Position numbers and translations under genes: made by a program. The notes under the pieces were generated by a model that saw only the letters and a list, made by a program, of their open reading frames with translations, did no database searches and was not told the DNA's origin. Shown here one piece after another: positions 24,309 through 31,841 of a DNA stretch of 35,524 bases (positions are counted from its first letter, which is position 1; the number at the start of each line of letters is the position of its first letter). Source of the DNA: Microbacteriaceae bacterium (GTDB lineage Bacteria > Actinomycetota > Actinomycetes > Actinomycetales > Microbacteriaceae); assembly GCA_025463565.1 (NCBI GenBank), contig JAODAT010000008.1, positions 1-35,524 of the forward strand. The letters run 5' to 3'.

Positions 24309-24740
24309 TCAGGAGTGCATGTCGGCGACGTGCTCCGGACCCTCGACCTGCGCCTTCGGGTCCATCCAGCCGAACTCGATGATGTTGCCGTCGGGGTCGG
24401 TGAGCGTGCGCTGGTACATGAAGCCATAGTCCGCGATCGCGCCCGGCTCGGCGCCTCCGCCAGAGATTCCGTTGGCGATCGCCTGGTCGACCAGTTCGCG
24501 GCTGTCGAGGAAAATCGCGGTCGCCACGGACGGGTTCACGGCCGGGTCGCCGATGGGCAGTTCGGTGAAGGTCTGGAAGAAGTCGCGCACGAGCAGCATG
24601 AAATAGTTGTGCGGGTCTTCGACGACCACGCACGCGGCGTTGTGGTCGGTGAACATTGGATTGATGGTGAAGCCGAGCGCCGTGTAGAACGTCTTCGCGC
24701 GTTCCAGGTCGGTCACCGGCAGGTTGACGAACATCGGCAT
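24309..24740 (-). CDS. VOC (glyoxalase/dioxygenase-fold) family protein
   Basis: 143 residues forming one pair of beta-alpha-beta-beta-beta modules: FVNLPVTDLERAKTFYTALGF, then YFMLLVRDFF, and in the second half MYQRTLTDPDGNIIEFGWMDP. The Glu of NIIEFGW is a usual metal ligand of the fold. VOC proteins include glyoxalase-like enzymes and antibiotic-binding proteins; nothing here fixes a substrate. The ATG at 24740 is chosen for AGGA 8 nt upstream. It is first gene of a two-gene operon with the HxlR regulator. Confidence 0.88.
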   Translation of the reverse strand: MPMFVNLPVTDLERAKTFYTALGFTINPMFTDHNAACVVVEDPHNYFMLLVRDFFQTFTELPIGDPAVNPSVATAIFLDSRELVDQAIANGISGGGAEPGAIADYGFMYQRTLTDPDGNIIEFGWMDPKAQVEGPEHVADMHS

Positions 24741-24761
24741 GGCTGGTTCCTCTCGTGGTTT

Positions 24762-24796
24762 CACTTGCTGTCGTACACACTTGCAAAAAACAAGTG
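24762..24796. promoter_or_regulatory. CACTTG repeats in the divergent VOC/epimerase promoter
   Basis: CACTTGC occurs at 24762 and 24778, and CAAGTG at 24791 forms an inverted repeat with the second copy (CACTTG-N7-CAAGTG). The site lies between the divergent VOC-HxlR operon and the epimerase-like gene and is a good candidate HxlR operator. Confidence 0.5.
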
Positions 24797-24820
24797 GGAG
24801 GTCAAGAGCAGAATGTCAGC

Positions 24821-25807
24821 ATGTCCAAGAAAATTCTCGTGCTCGGTGGTACGGCGATGCTCGGGGCTGAGATCGCCCGCACCGCGCTGTCACGCGGTTA
24901 CGACGTGACCTGCGTCGCCCGCGGCGAGAAGGTTCCCGAGGGTGCGATCCTCGTCCGCGCCGATCGGGACGAGGATGACGCCCTCGAGTCCGTCGCGGCG
25001 CAGCAGTGGCACGCGGTGTATGACGTCTCGCGACAGCCCGGCCACGTGCAGCGGGCGGTACGCGACCTGACCAACGCGGGGGTCTACGTGTTCGTGTCGA
25101 CCTTCAACGTCTACGCCGCGCAGAACGAACCCGGCGCAGATGAGAGCGCCACGCTTCTCGAGCCTCTCGATGCGGACACCGAGGACCCCGAGGACTATGG
25201 CGCCCGCAAGGTGGCCTGCGAGCAACACGTCCTAGAGGGATTCGGGCCAGCACGCTCGTTGATCGCGCGTTCCGGACTGATCGGCGGCCCCGGGGACAGC
25301 TCGACGCGGACCGGGTACTGGCCGATGCGTTTCGCAGTCTCTGACACGGTGCTCGTTCCCGACGACGCTGCGCTGCCGACGCAGTTGGTCGACGTGAGAG
25401 ACCTCGCCGGATGGCTGGTGGATGCCGCCGAAAATGACTCGATCCGCGGCGTGGCGAACGTGATCGGCGATCCGATCCCGCTCGGCGATCACCTCGACAC
25501 CGCGCGCCGGGTCGCGGACCATCACGGCCGAGTCGTCGCCGCATCCCGCGACTGGCTGGTCGAACAGGGGGTCGCGGAGTTCGCCGGCCCGAAGTCGATG
25601 CCGCTCTGGCTGTCGGATCCGGACTGGCTCGCCTTCATGGATCGCAGTAATGCGCGCGCGAAGAAGCTCGGGCTCAGAGTGCGACCGCTCGAGCAGACGC
25701 TCGCCGACGTGCTCGAGTGGGAGCGCTCGGAGGGCTTCGATCGACCGCGGAAGGCGGGGCTGACGACGGCGGAGCAGGACGAGCTCCTCGCACTGCTTGA
25801 GGGCTAA
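24821..25807 (+). CDS. NAD-dependent epimerase/dehydratase-family protein
   Basis: 328 residues with an extended-SDR fold. The Rossmann motif is LVLGGTAMLG at about 6-15; VSTFNVY and DYGARKVACE hold the catalytic-type Tyr and Lys (YGARK); the C-terminal half carries the substrate domain with VDVRDLAGWLVDA. It resembles actinobacterial reductase/epimerase proteins annotated only by fold. The ATG at 24821 begins MSKKILVLGG, the normal start for this family; frame upstream of it is not conserved-looking. It is divergent from the VOC-HxlR operon with CACTTG sites between. Confidence 0.85.
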   Translation: MSKKILVLGGTAMLGAEIARTALSRGYDVTCVARGEKVPEGAILVRADRDEDDALESVAAQQWHAVYDVSRQPGHVQRAVRDLTNAGVYVFVSTFNVYAAQNEPGADESATLLEPLDADTEDPEDYGARKVACEQHVLEGFGPARSLIARSGLIGGPGDSSTRTGYWPMRFAVSDTVLVPDDAALPTQLVDVRDLAGWLVDAAENDSIRGVANVIGDPIPLGDHLDTARRVADHHGRVVAASRDWLVEQGVAEFAGPKSMPLWLSDPDWLAFMDRSNARAKKLGLRVRPLEQTLADVLEWERSEGFDRPRKAGLTTAEQDELLALLEG

Positions 25808-25856
25808 CGCCGCCCCAGACTCAGCGTGACCAGGGCGCTTACTTATTAAGCAACGG

Positions 25857-26141
25857 CTATTTGGTGAGCCGGTTGATCCGTCTCGAATACCGGAAGGCGA
25901 GCACGCCGGCGATGGCGGCAATCACCAGGCCGGCGACGATGCCGGCGACGAGGACCACCTGCTCGGTCGGATCGGTGGCCCCGTAGCGTACGGCGAGCAG
26001 GCCGAGTGCGACGATGGCGGCGACGACCGTGATGACGATCGCGCCAACGAAGCGCTGGGTGAGCTCACCGTGCTCTGGCAGCTCGGCCATGTCTTTCATC
26101 ACGTGGTTCTGCGGACGTTTCGGCTGCGGACTGTCTGTCAC
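25857..26141 (-). CDS. small two-pass membrane protein (94 aa)
   Basis: A GTG-started frame of 94 residues. A polar N-terminus (TDSPQPKRPQ) is followed by two hydrophobic segments at about 33-52 (AIVITVVAAIVALGLLAV) and 62-84 (VVLVAGIVAGLVIAAIAGVL), then a basic tail RYSRRINRLTK. GGAG lies just before the start. It ends 50 nt after the convergent epimerase stop and starts 9 nt after the TetR stop in the same orientation, so it is probably co-transcribed with that regulator. Function unknown. Confidence 0.75.
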   Translation of the reverse strand: MTDSPQPKRPQNHVMKDMAELPEHGELTQRFVGAIVITVVAAIVALGLLAVRYGATDPTEQVVLVAGIVAGLVIAAIAGVLAFRYSRRINRLTK

Positions 26142-26150
26142 GGCTCCACA

Positions 26151-26804
26151 CTAACCGGCGAGGCTGGTGATGAGCGCCGCGAGGATGCGCTCGACGCGGG
26201 GCTCGACATCCACGATCGCATGCGCCAGTCGCGGGTCGCTGCGATACAGTGCCTCGATCGCGGGGCCGGGTGTCGCCATCTGGAAGAACGCGCCCGACAA
26301 CGAGGTCGCCGCCGCGATGACGTCGACAGTGTCGCCCTCGGAGAGAGTCGGGAGAAGTCGACGCAGTGAGGCGCCAATTGCCGTGACCTCTTGCAGCGTC
26401 ACCAGCTTGAACTCGCGCACTGACTCGAGCGAGACGTTCCGCTCCAGGTTGAGCGGAGCCTGCGCCAGCAGGTCGCAGAACATGGGGCGGTCGGCGAGGG
26501 AGCTGGCGAGCACACGCGCGACCTTCTCCGGCGTCGGGTGCGCAAGAGCATCAAGGGACGTGCGCAGCGCCGGCGACCATTCCCGCCAGCCGGCGGCCGT
26601 CAGTCGGAGGAATATCTGTTCTCGAGTCTCGAAATACCGCAGCAGCGCCGACTTGTGCAGGCCGACCGCTTCGGCGATGTCTGTCAGCGTGACCTGGCGG
26701 ATGCCCCGCTCCGCGCCGAGCGCCGCAGCGGCGGCGAGGATGCTGTCTTCGCGCTCATGCTTGGCAGCGTCGCTCCGCGCGCGCTGGAATCCGGTCGGGG
26801 ACAT
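26151..26804 (-). CDS. TetR-family transcriptional regulator
   Basis: 217 residues. The helix-turn-helix is at about 18-65 (EDSILAAAAALGAERGIRQVTLTDIAEAVGLHKS split by the turn, ALLRYFETREQIF). The C-terminal ligand domain matches TetR regulators of the type with FCDLLAQAPLNLERNVS. The ATG at 26804 lies 6 nt after TAAGCT, a possible -10 box, which suggests a leaderless mRNA. It is divergent from an SDR gene, with a near-perfect palindrome over both promoters, so it probably represses both. Confidence 0.9.
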   Translation of the reverse strand: MSPTGFQRARSDAAKHEREDSILAAAAALGAERGIRQVTLTDIAEAVGLHKSALLRYFETREQIFLRLTAAGWREWSPALRTSLDALAHPTPEKVARVLASSLADRPMFCDLLAQAPLNLERNVSLESVREFKLVTLQEVTAIGASLRRLLPTLSEGDTVDVIAAATSLSGAFFQMATPGPAIEALYRSDPRLAHAIVDVEPRVERILAALITSLAG

Positions 26805-26826
26805 GCAGTGAGCTTACCGCAACCAA

Positions 26827-26845
26827 GTTGCGTAATTAACGCAAC
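26827..26845. promoter_or_regulatory. palindromic TetR operator between divergent TetR and SDR genes
   Basis: GTTGCGT-N5-ACGCAAC is a perfect 7-bp inverted repeat. It covers the -35 region of the SDR promoter (TTGCGT, 17-nt spacer, TGTAAT ending 6 nt before the ATG) and that of the divergent TetR promoter. A second, shorter inverted repeat ACGC-AACA-GCGT overlaps its right end. This is the standard arrangement for TetR autoregulation. Confidence 0.75.
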
Positions 26846-26862
26846 AGCGTTGTAATAGTGTC

Positions 26863-27726
26863 ATGACACAGGAACAGGTTTGGTTCATCACAGGTTCGTC
26901 GCGCGGTCTCGGCCGCGCTCTGGCGACCGCAGCACTCGACGCGGGCGACCGGGTGGTCGCCACCGCGCGAAATCCGGAACAGCTCGATGGGCTGGTCGAC
27001 ACGTACGGGGATCGCGCGCTCGCCGTCGCGCTCGACGTCACCGATCCGGCAGCGGCGAGGGCCGCGCTCGCCGAGGGCGTCGCCCGCTTCGGCCGCCTCG
27101 ACGTGATCGTCAACAATGCCGGCTACTCCAACGTCTCGCCGATCGAGTCCACGTCGGACGCCGACTTCCGCGAGCAGTTCGAGACCAACTTCTGGGGCGT
27201 CTACAACGTCTCGAAGGCCGCCATTCCCGTGCTGCGAGCTCAGGGCGGCGGTCTGGTGATGCAGTTCTCCTCGACGGGTGGTCGAGTGGGTGGTTCTCCG
27301 GGTATCGCCTCGTACCAGGCGGCGAAGTTCGCGATCGATGGGTTCAGCCGCGTGCTCCAGGTGGAGACCGCTCCGTTCGGGGTGAAGGTGCTCGTGGTCG
27401 AACCGAGTGGGTTTAAGACCGACTGGGCCGGGTCATCGATGACCGTGCGTGAGATCCCCGAGGGCTACGAGCAGACGGTGGGGGCGATGAACTCGCGGAT
27501 GCGGCAGCACACGGCGGGGCCGGCCGGCGACCCGGCACGGGCGGCCGCCATTCTGGTCCAGGTCGCCAAGCGCGCCGACATCCCGTATCACCTGCCTCTC
27601 GGCGTGAATGCGGTCGAGGGCAGCATCGCTCTGGATCGGCGACTGCTCGTCGAGGACGAGAAATGGGCCGCGGTGGGCAGGTCGGCCGATTTCGCCGAGG
27701 CGTATCCGGTCGACCTGCCCGAATGA
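26863..27726 (+). CDS. short-chain dehydrogenase/reductase (SDR)
   Basis: 287 residues of the SDR group often annotated as oxidoreductase or short-chain dehydrogenase with a long C-terminus. Cofactor motif TGSSRGLG at about 10-17, an NNAGYSN segment, catalytic SSTGG followed by YQAAK, and VEPSGFKTDWAG after the active site. The C-terminal 60 residues are the extension typical of this group. The ATG at 26863 is probably leaderless, 6 nt after the -10 box. It is divergent from and likely repressed by the adjacent TetR protein. The substrate is unknown. Confidence 0.9.
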   Translation: MTQEQVWFITGSSRGLGRALATAALDAGDRVVATARNPEQLDGLVDTYGDRALAVALDVTDPAAARAALAEGVARFGRLDVIVNNAGYSNVSPIESTSDADFREQFETNFWGVYNVSKAAIPVLRAQGGGLVMQFSSTGGRVGGSPGIASYQAAKFAIDGFSRVLQVETAPFGVKVLVVEPSGFKTDWAGSSMTVREIPEGYEQTVGAMNSRMRQHTAGPAGDPARAAAILVQVAKRADIPYHLPLGVNAVEGSIALDRRLLVEDEKWAAVGRSADFAEAYPVDLPE

Positions 27727-27799
27727 AAGCGGGTCGAGCTTGTCGAGACCTCGCCGACGTGTTCCCTGTCAGTGAGGTCTCGACAAGCTCGACCCGCTT
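27727..27799. repeat. 26-bp perfect inverted repeat between convergent genes
   Basis: Arms at 27727-27752 and 27774-27799 are exact reverse complements (26 of 26) around a 21-nt loop and contain GGTCGAGCTTGTCGAGACC. It begins directly at the SDR stop codon and ends 5 nt before the convergent OsmC stop. Hairpins with this core are, as I recall, common intergenic repeats in Microbacteriaceae genomes; it may serve as a bidirectional transcript end. It differs in sequence from the 3790 repeat. Confidence 0.9.
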
Positions 27800-27804
27800 A
27801 AGCG

Positions 27805-28245
27805 TTACGACTCGAGCGCGGCGTCCAGCGTGATCTCGACGCCGGTGAGGGCCTTCGAGAGCGGGCAGCTCGCCTTGGCATCGTTCGCGCACTGCTGGAA
27901 CGTGGCCTCGTCGATGCCGGTGACCTCGCCGCGCACGGTGAGGGTGATGCCGGTCAGCATGAATCCGCCGGCCGGGTCCGCTCCGAGGGTGACGTCGGCC
28001 TTCACGTCGAGGGCCTCGACCGTTCCGCCGGCGCCGCCGAGCATCGCGGAGAACTGCATGGCGTAGCAGGCCGAGTGGGCGGCGGCGAGCAGTTCCTCGG
28101 GGCTGGTCGACCCGTTTGCCTCCTCGGCGGCCCGCTTCGGGAACGAGACGTCGAAGGTGGCGAGTTTCGAGCTGCTGAGCTCGACCTGGCCGCTCCCGGT
28201 CTCGAGGCTTCCATTCCAGGCGGTGCGTGCGGTGCGTGTTGGCAT
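27805..28245 (-). CDS. OsmC-family peroxiredoxin
   Basis: 146 residues of the OsmC/Ohr family, which reduce organic hydroperoxides with a Cys pair. The two catalytic Cys are Cys60 (AAAHSACYAMQFS) and Cys127 (DAKASCPLSKAL); the CPLSKAL motif is that of the OsmC subgroup rather than Ohr. Length is normal. It follows the ohrR-like gene by 42 nt on the same strand, so the two are probably an operon whose regulator senses the same peroxides. Confidence 0.92.
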   Translation of the reverse strand: MPTRTARTAWNGSLETGSGQVELSSSKLATFDVSFPKRAAEEANGSTSPEELLAAAHSACYAMQFSAMLGGAGGTVEALDVKADVTLGADPAGGFMLTGITLTVRGEVTGIDEATFQQCANDAKASCPLSKALTGVEITLDAALES

Positions 28246-28287
28246 GATGGTTCCTTACTTGTTGGGGACTGCGGACTGGTTGGAAAC

Positions 28288-28722
28288 CTAGAGTGAAGAT
28301 CTGACGGACGCGCCCACCAGCTCGACCTGGTCGCGCAGGGCGACGAGGTCGTCGAGGGCGAGTCCGGTGGAGGCGCAGATCGCCTCGGGCACCGAGGCGG
28401 CGCGAGCGCGGAGGTCGGTGCCCGCGGGGGTGAGGCTCACTCGCACGACGCGCTCGTCATCCGACTGGCGTGATCGGGTGATGAGCCCGGCCTGCTCGAG
28501 TCGGCGGAGCAGCGGAGAAAGGGTGCCGGAGTCGAGATGCAGTCGCTCGCCGAGGGTGCTCACGGTTGCGAAACCGGTCTCCCACAGCACGAGCATCGTG
28601 AGGTACTGCGGGTACGTGATGCCGAGCGGCTCGAGAAGTTCGCGATAGCGGGCGGTCAGTGCGCGTGACGCGCTATAGAGGGCGAAGCAGATCTGCTCTT
28701 CGAGGGTCGGGACCATTCCCAA
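28288..28722 (-). CDS. ohrR: OhrR-type MarR-family peroxide-sensing regulator
   Basis: 144 residues. EEQICFALYSASRALTARYRELLEPLG contains the single reactive Cys (Cys12) that OhrR proteins oxidise to sense organic peroxides. The winged helix follows with TYPQYLTMLVLWE, STLGERLHLDSGTLSPLLRRLE and DERVVRVSLTPAG. It is upstream of the OsmC gene in the same operon. A palindromic box (ATTGCACGCAAT) lies 4 nt before the start, overlapping the GH3 stop codon, so autoregulation is likely. ATG codons at 28722 and 28716 are both possible starts. Confidence 0.92.
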   Translation of the reverse strand: MGMVPTLEEQICFALYSASRALTARYRELLEPLGITYPQYLTMLVLWETGFATVSTLGERLHLDSGTLSPLLRRLEQAGLITRSRQSDDERVVRVSLTPAGTDLRARAASVPEAICASTGLALDDLVALRDQVELVGASVRSSL

Positions 28723-28725
28723 AGC

Positions 28726-28737
28726 ATTGCACGCAAT
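28726..28737. promoter_or_regulatory. candidate OhrR/MarR operator
   Basis: ATTGC-AC-GCAAT is a 5-bp inverted repeat directly before the ohrR start and overlapping the last base of the GH3 stop codon. A further GCGCAAT lies at 28747. TTGC/GCAA half-sites are usual for MarR-type boxes. The operon promoter must lie in the 3' end of the GH3 gene. Confidence 0.55.
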
Positions 28738-30932
28738 TAGGTTGGGCGCAATTTACTTTTGCGTGAAGTGAACAAAGACCGGAAGAACGACGCGGCAAAG
28801 TGGATGACACGGTTGTTCGCTACGGGCAGCAGTAGTCGCAACGACTTCAGTCGATCGCCGACTCCCGGGAACCTCGCCAGCCGGCTGAGCGGTACGGACT
28901 TGACCATGTCGAGCAGGTTCGTTCCGCCGTCCATCGCGCCGGCGGATGCCGCGCGCAGGATCGGCCCGATCACCGGGTTGGCGAGAAAGTCGCTCATGCG
29001 TGAATCGAGGGTGAGCAGCTTGCGACGGGGGCCACGGATGCCGACCACGCCGTCGAGCGCAATGTCGTGTGACGAGCGCCCGATCTCGACCCGATGGTCG
29101 CCCGCGATCTCGACCCAGCCGGCGTCATCCCACTTGCTGAACGACCGGGCGTCGAGCGGCACTTCGACGGTGCGCGACTCCCCGGGTGCCAGATCGAGCG
29201 TCGCGAAGCCGCGCAGCTCCCGGCGCGGCCGGGCGGCATCCGGAGCCGATACGTACGCCTGCACCACCTCGCGCCCGGGGCGCGTTCCCGTATTGGTCAC
29301 AGTGAGCCGCGCGCTCGCGCGGGTGACGAGCAGGTCCGCATAGTCGAACGTCGTGTACGACAGTCCGTGGCCGAACGGGTAGCGCACCGGTACGCCGACC
29401 GTCTCGTAGTAGCGGTAGCCGACGAAGATGCGCTCGCCGTAGAGCACGTGGTCGTTCGCACCGGGAAAGTTGAGAAAAGCCGGGGTGTCCTGCAGGCGGA
29501 ACGGGATGCTCTCGGCCAGCCGTCCGCGCGGATCGCGCAGGCCGAACAGTAGCTGGGCCATCGCGCCGCCACCGGCTTGGCCGAGCAGCCAGCCCTCGAC
29601 GATCGCCGGCACACTGTCGTGCCACGGCTCGAGGGTGACCACACCGCCATTGCTCAGCACGACGATGGTGCGCGGGTTCGCCGCCGCGACGGCGGCGATC
29701 AGCTCGAGTTGGTCTGCCGGCAGGTTGAGATGAGTGCGGTCGTAGCCCTCCGATTCGTCCTCCGGGGGAAGGCCGACGAACAGGATGACCGTCTCGCTGC
29801 GTTCGGCCAGCGCCACGGCCTCGGGGCCGCCGGCCGCGAACTCCGTCGGGGCGATTTCGCGGATGGCGTCGAGCGCGTTGTCGAGCCGGGTCGGGACCAC
29901 CTGCGAACTACCGGCCCCCTGGTACCGCGGGGTTCGCGCGAACTCGCCGATCACCGCGACCGGCCTCGACGGGTCGAGCGGCAGGATGCCGCCCTCGTTT
30001 CGCAACAGCACGATCGACTCGGCTGCCGCATCCCTGGCGAGGTCGTGGTGCGCGTCCTCGTCGAACGAGGCGAGTGGTGTCGCTCGGTGCGCGGCGAGCG
30101 CCGCCAGGCGCGCGACCGTGGTGTCGAGCACGGACTCTGCCAGCTCTCCCGAGGAGACCGCGGCGACCACGTCATCCACACTGCCCCGCTGCGGACCCGG
30201 CATCTCGAGGTCGGTGCCGGCAGCCAGCGCGGGAGCACGGTGCTCGACCGCGCCCCAGTCGGAGACGACGGCTCCGTCGAAACCCCACTCGGTGCGCAGC
30301 ACGTCGGTGAGCAGCCAGTGGTGTTCGGCCGCCGGGATGCCGTTGATGCGGTTGTACGAGCACATCACCGTGCGCGGCTTCTCGGTCTTCACGATGTGCT
30401 CGAACGCCGGAAGGTAGAGCTCGCGCAGGGTGGCTTCGTCGACGTCTGCGCTCACCGTCATGCGCGCCGTCTCCTGGTTGTTGGCCGCGAAGTGCTTGAC
30501 CGACGCGCCAACACCGCGCGACTGGATGCCATGAACCCAGCCCGCTCCGAGACGGCCGCTTAGCAGCGGGTCTTCGGAGAAGTACTCGAAGTTGCGGCCG
30601 CACAGCGGCGAGCGCTTGATGTTCACTCCCGGACCGAGCAGAACATCGATGCCGGCGACCCGGCATTCGTCTCCAAGTGCGCGCCCGATGCGTTCGACCA
30701 GGTCCGCGTTCCAGCTGGAGGCGAGACCGGTGGCCGGCGGGAAGCAGGTTGCGGGCACACTGTTGCCGAGCCCTAAGTTGTCGCCGTCGCCCTCCGCCTG
30801 CTGGCGAAGCCCGTGCGGGCCATCCGCCATTTCGATCGAGCGAATGCCGAGGGCGGGGAGAGCGACAGTGTGCCAGGTGTCGAGGCCCACCGTGATGGCG
30901 GCCTTCTCCTCGACGCTCGGCGTGTCTTCCAT
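28737..30932 (-). CDS. beta-glucosidase, glycoside hydrolase family 3
   Basis: 731 residues. The GH3 N-terminal barrel holds ADGPHGLR, LLGPGVNIKRSPLCGRNFEYFSEDP, SVKHFAANNQET and GAVVSDWG with the nucleophile Asp225. The second GH3 domain has LLRNEGGILPLD, VFVGLPPEDESEGYDR-like segments and FGLRDPRGRLAESIP, then a fibronectin-III-like domain from about 570 (PFGHGLSYT, LTVTNTG). The last 70 residues are a basic extension of unknown role. No signal peptide, so cytoplasmic. It hydrolyses beta-linked gluco-oligosaccharides; the exact substrate is open. The ATG at 30932 follows AGTGGA immediately; no better start exists in the 97-codon upstream extension. A GGGTTAA array on the minus strand lies about 315 nt upstream. 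Confidence 0.92.
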   Translation of the reverse strand: MEDTPSVEEKAAITVGLDTWHTVALPALGIRSIEMADGPHGLRQQAEGDGDNLGLGNSVPATCFPPATGLASSWNADLVERIGRALGDECRVAGIDVLLGPGVNIKRSPLCGRNFEYFSEDPLLSGRLGAGWVHGIQSRGVGASVKHFAANNQETARMTVSADVDEATLRELYLPAFEHIVKTEKPRTVMCSYNRINGIPAAEHHWLLTDVLRTEWGFDGAVVSDWGAVEHRAPALAAGTDLEMPGPQRGSVDDVVAAVSSGELAESVLDTTVARLAALAAHRATPLASFDEDAHHDLARDAAAESIVLLRNEGGILPLDPSRPVAVIGEFARTPRYQGAGSSQVVPTRLDNALDAIREIAPTEFAAGGPEAVALAERSETVILFVGLPPEDESEGYDRTHLNLPADQLELIAAVAAANPRTIVVLSNGGVVTLEPWHDSVPAIVEGWLLGQAGGGAMAQLLFGLRDPRGRLAESIPFRLQDTPAFLNFPGANDHVLYGERIFVGYRYYETVGVPVRYPFGHGLSYTTFDYADLLVTRASARLTVTNTGTRPGREVVQAYVSAPDAARPRRELRGFATLDLAPGESRTVEVPLDARSFSKWDDAGWVEIAGDHRVEIGRSSHDIALDGVVGIRGPRRKLLTLDSRMSDFLANPVIGPILRAASAGAMDGGTNLLDMVKSVPLSRLARFPGVGDRLKSLRLLLPVANNRVIHFAASFFRSLFTSRKSKLRPT

Positions 30933-31041
30933 TCCACTATTCTGCTGGATCCTGGCCGTGAGCCGTCTGGAAGTCAGTGACCGCGACTTTCGCGGTGGAC
31001 GGAGAGCAGTGCCGCATCCCGCTGTTAAAAGTGACAGATGC

Positions 31042-31075
31042 CGGGCGCCCTCCTGTGGGGGGAATCGGGCGCCCG
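31042..31075 (-). promoter_or_regulatory. GC-rich hairpin in the upstream region of the GH3 gene
   Basis: CGGGCGCCC and GGGCGCCCG pair perfectly (9 bp) around a 16-nt loop. Read towards the GH3 gene it is followed 11 nt later by TTTT, so it could act as a weak attenuator. A similar GGGCGCC/GGCGCCC pair lies at about 31285-31316. Confidence 0.35.
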
Positions 31076-31247
31076 ACATTTCCTGACTCCGGGGAACGAG
31101 CTGGGAGGCTGGCCCCGGACGTTCTTCGCGCTGGATCAGGAGAGCGAAAGAACACTTGTAAGCACCCGGCCATCGCTTGGGTGCCTGCTGACAAACGTAG
31201 GTGCCGGCGTGCGGTCGAGCCACGGCGAGGGGCTCGAGGGGCGTTAG

Positions 31248-31279
31248 TTAACCCCGTAGTTAACCGCCGGGCCTAATCC
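31248..31279 (-). promoter_or_regulatory. tandem direct repeat array D (GGGTTAA heptamers, minus strand)
   Basis: Read on the minus strand: GGATTAG (31279-31273), CGGTTAA (31266-31260) and GGGTTAA (31254-31248), with periods of 13 and 12 nt. The array points at the GH3 gene, whose start is 316 nt further on. On the plus strand the same bases read as two copies of TAGTTAACC with a 12-nt period. Confidence 0.6.
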
Positions 31280-31371
31280 GGTGCGGGCGCCTTCGCGATG
31301 GGGGTTAAAGGCGCCCGTCTCGTGCGGGAGGTGCAACAGTCTGCACGCTACGCCAGGCGGGCTGCGGTCAA

Positions 31372-31402
31372 GGATTAGCTCGCGGGTTAACTTTCCCGTT
31401 CG
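31372..31402 (+). promoter_or_regulatory. tandem direct repeat array E (GGGTTAA-like heptamers)
   Basis: GGATTAG (31372), GGGTTAA (31384) and the weaker CCGTTCG (31396) keep the 12-nt period. ATTAGC-N2-GCGGGTTAAC is shared exactly with array C at 34889. A single extra GGGTTAA is at 31302. Array E lies 230 nt before array B, which is about the length of one leader, so the 31.37-31.84 kb stretch may be two tandem leader units, the first degenerate. Confidence 0.45.
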
Positions 31403-31601
31403 GGGGGTAGACAGCTTCTCTCGCGAGATAGGCTTTCGCACGAATGTGGGGCAGTCGGGCCTTCGGGCCGGTGCTGAATGGGCGGCAGGGGTGTCGTCCT
31501 CCCTCCGGGAGATGTGACTCATCCGAGGTCCCATCGACTGATGGTGTCGAGCTTCCCGCAAATCCAAGCTCGGCACCATTCTTCGTTTGTCGGCACTTTC
31601 G

Positions 31602-31632
31602 GGGTGACGTCGCGGGTTAATCACTGGGTTAA
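31602..31632 (+). promoter_or_regulatory. tandem 12-nt direct repeat array B (GGGTTAA heptamers)
   Basis: GGGTGAC (31602), GGGTTAA (31614) and GGGTTAA (31626) at an exact 12-nt period, 210 nt upstream of the small membrane protein gene at 31842 and pointing towards it. The order GGGTGA-GGGTTA-GGGTTAA is the same as in array A. Confidence 0.7.
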
Positions 31633-31841
31633 GTGGGCCCGAAAGCGGACACGGTGCTGCGACCGGCGGCGTCGACGCTGCATCGTGGTGTTGAGCCCGA
31701 AGGTCCGCACTTCGGGGGACCTCGGGTCGGGCTCACGTAAGGCAGACGACCGGGGGTCGTCACCCGGGTGCCGACCGCTAGAGCTCGGGCGGCACCCACC
31801 CTACTTTTCGCCACCGTCACCATCAGGATGCCCAGCGGACC
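31633..31841 (+). promoter_or_regulatory. structured leader B upstream of the small membrane protein
   Basis: 209 nt with no credible gene. Hairpin 31693-31734 has an 8-bp outer stem GAGCCCGA/TCGGGCTC and a 5-bp inner stem GGTCC/GGACC; its 31700-31724 part matches leader A in 20 of 25 bases. Hairpin 31745-31761 is a perfect 7-bp stem GACGACC-GGG-GGTCGTC. Hairpin 31766-31797 pairs GGGTGCCG with CGGCACCC and is followed 6 nt later by CTTTT, which could make it a terminator or attenuator. The rest of the non-coding stretch from 30933 to 31372 holds further hairpins but no gene. Confidence 0.55.

Noticed and set aside
31245..31640. CRISPR-like repeat pattern
   Set aside because: Repeat units are 7 nt with 5-nt spacers, far below CRISPR sizes, and no cas gene is present.
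31281..31841. Several short open frames in the 31.0-31.84 kb stretch
   Set aside because: None has a Shine-Dalgarno, domain or coding-type codon bias, and they overlap the hairpins; the region is treated as non-coding.
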